A stretch of 14,919 nucleotides of DNA from an uncultured Flavobacteriales bacterium. Its GTDB lineage: Bacteria > Bacteroidota > Bacteroidia > Palsa-965. The notes beneath the pieces were generated by a model. It did not search any database. It saw nothing but the letters and a program-made list of their open reading frames with translations, and had not been told where the DNA came from. The position numbers were made by a program, and so were the translations under genes. The stretch covers positions 1 to 14,919 of the forward strand of contig CALJIF010000112.1 of assembly GCA_937974275.1 (NCBI GenBank), written 5' to 3'. Position 1 is the first letter of the stretch. Each line of letters begins with the position of its first letter. Shown one piece after another: positions 14,452 to 14,919 of the stretch.

Positions 14452-14919
14452 ATGGATATTTCCGTTGTAATACCCTTATATAACGAAGACGAATCGTTGC
14501 CGGAACTTCACGACTGGATTGTTCGGGTGATGAAAGCCAACAACTTTTCGTACGAAATTATTTTTGTGGATGATGGAAGTAAAGACAAATCTTGGCAGGT
14601 CATTGAACAATTATCTTCAAGCAATCCTGCTGTAAAGGGAATTAAGTTCAGAAGGAATTATGGTAAGTCGGCGGCTTTAAATACAGGTTTTGAAGCGGCA
14701 TCGGGAAATGTTGTTATTACCATGGATGCGGATTTACAGGACAGTCCCGAAGAAATTCCGGATTTGTATAAGTTAATTGCCAAAGACGGATATGATCTGA
14801 TTTCCGGATGGAAAGAGAAGCGTTACGATCCGATCACCAAAACCATTCCTACGAAGTTGTTCAATTGGGCAACACGTAAAATGTCGGGTATTGAATTGCA
14901 TGATTTTAATTGCGGATTG
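14452..14919 (+). CDS. Glycosyltransferase family 2 (DPM1/GtrB-like), 3' end outside window
   Basis: The first 156 codons are present and the frame is open to the last base. The fold start ISVVIPLYNEDESL (3-16) is typical of GT-A family 2. FVDDGSKDKS (39-47) binds the nucleotide sugar, and MDADLQDSPEEI (91-102) holds the DxD metal site Asp92-Asp94. The DADLQD form and the DFNCG near residue 151 are characteristic of polyprenyl-phosphate sugar transferases of the DPM1/GtrB group, which often end in membrane helices not visible here. Likely role: making a lipid-linked sugar for envelope glycan or lipid modification at the inner membrane; substrate unknown. Start chosen at the first ATG, with an exact -7 element 21 nt upstream. 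Confidence 0.92.
   Translation, partial: MDISVVIPLYNEDESLPELHDWIVRVMKANNFSYEIIFVDDGSKDKSWQVIEQLSSSNPAVKGIKFRRNYGKSAALNTGFEAASGNVVITMDADLQDSPEEIPDLYKLIAKDGYDLISGWKEKRYDPITKTIPTKLFNWATRKMSGIELHDFNCGL

Noticed and set aside
1..14919. Mobile element, CRISPR array, toxin-antitoxin or defence island
   Set aside because: No transposase, integrase, direct-repeat array, tRNA-associated att site or paired small toxin gene is visible, and gene content and base use are uniform core-genome type.

Overview
The window looks like chromosomal DNA from a Bacteroidota bacterium, probably Flavobacteriales or a relative. Five signs point that way. A very large secreted subtilase carries PKD-like domains and ends in what looks like a type IX secretion (por) sorting domain. 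Several small membrane families are typical of that phylum (DUF4870, CCC-motif, DUF2752). No gene start I examined has a Shine-Dalgarno sequence. Several genes have TAnnTTTG-type -7 elements just upstream. The codon choice is AT-leaning and even across the window. I see no insertion sequence, phage gene, CRISPR array, tRNA or rRNA, and no compositional break. This is mostly ordinary core genome.

Left part (1-5482, + strand): the tail of a probable lipid-A-disaccharide synthase overlaps by 4 bases a SpoIID/LytB-type peptidoglycan lytic enzyme. An unrecognised secreted protein of 295 aa follows, then the 1051-aa secreted S8 protease. The protease has a 10-bp inverted repeat in its leader and a strong rho-independent terminator after it. 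All four genes act at or beyond the cell envelope.

Middle part (5485-10017): two genes lie on the minus strand, a cytosolic NlpC/P60 muropeptide peptidase and an acetyl-CoA acetyltransferase, separated by a hairpin. Divergent from the thiolase is a PgpH-type 7TM-HD phosphodiesterase, presumably for c-di-AMP. It runs stop-to-stop, with no spacer, into a minus-strand DUF4870 membrane protein.

Right-middle part (10018-12248): a compact + strand operon holds a CCC-motif/DUF4190-like membrane protein, then a DUF2752 protein after 2 nt, then the bifunctional NAD(P)HX repair enzyme with a 4-nt overlap.

Right part (12267-14919): four minus-strand units lie in a row: a TsaC/Sua5-family tRNA t6A enzyme, a TalC-type transaldolase with its own terminator, a GNAT acetyltransferase, and the SRP RNA. 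The GNAT coding region begins right at the 3' end of the SRP RNA. A family 2 glycosyltransferase starts divergently and runs off the end.

No clearly new multi-gene system is present. The items most worth a second look are the SRP RNA-acetyltransferase junction, the leader inverted repeat before the protease, the unassigned central domain of the protease, the unrecognised secreted protein, and the divergent pair of small membrane proteins that share NPYQ-type N-terminal tails.
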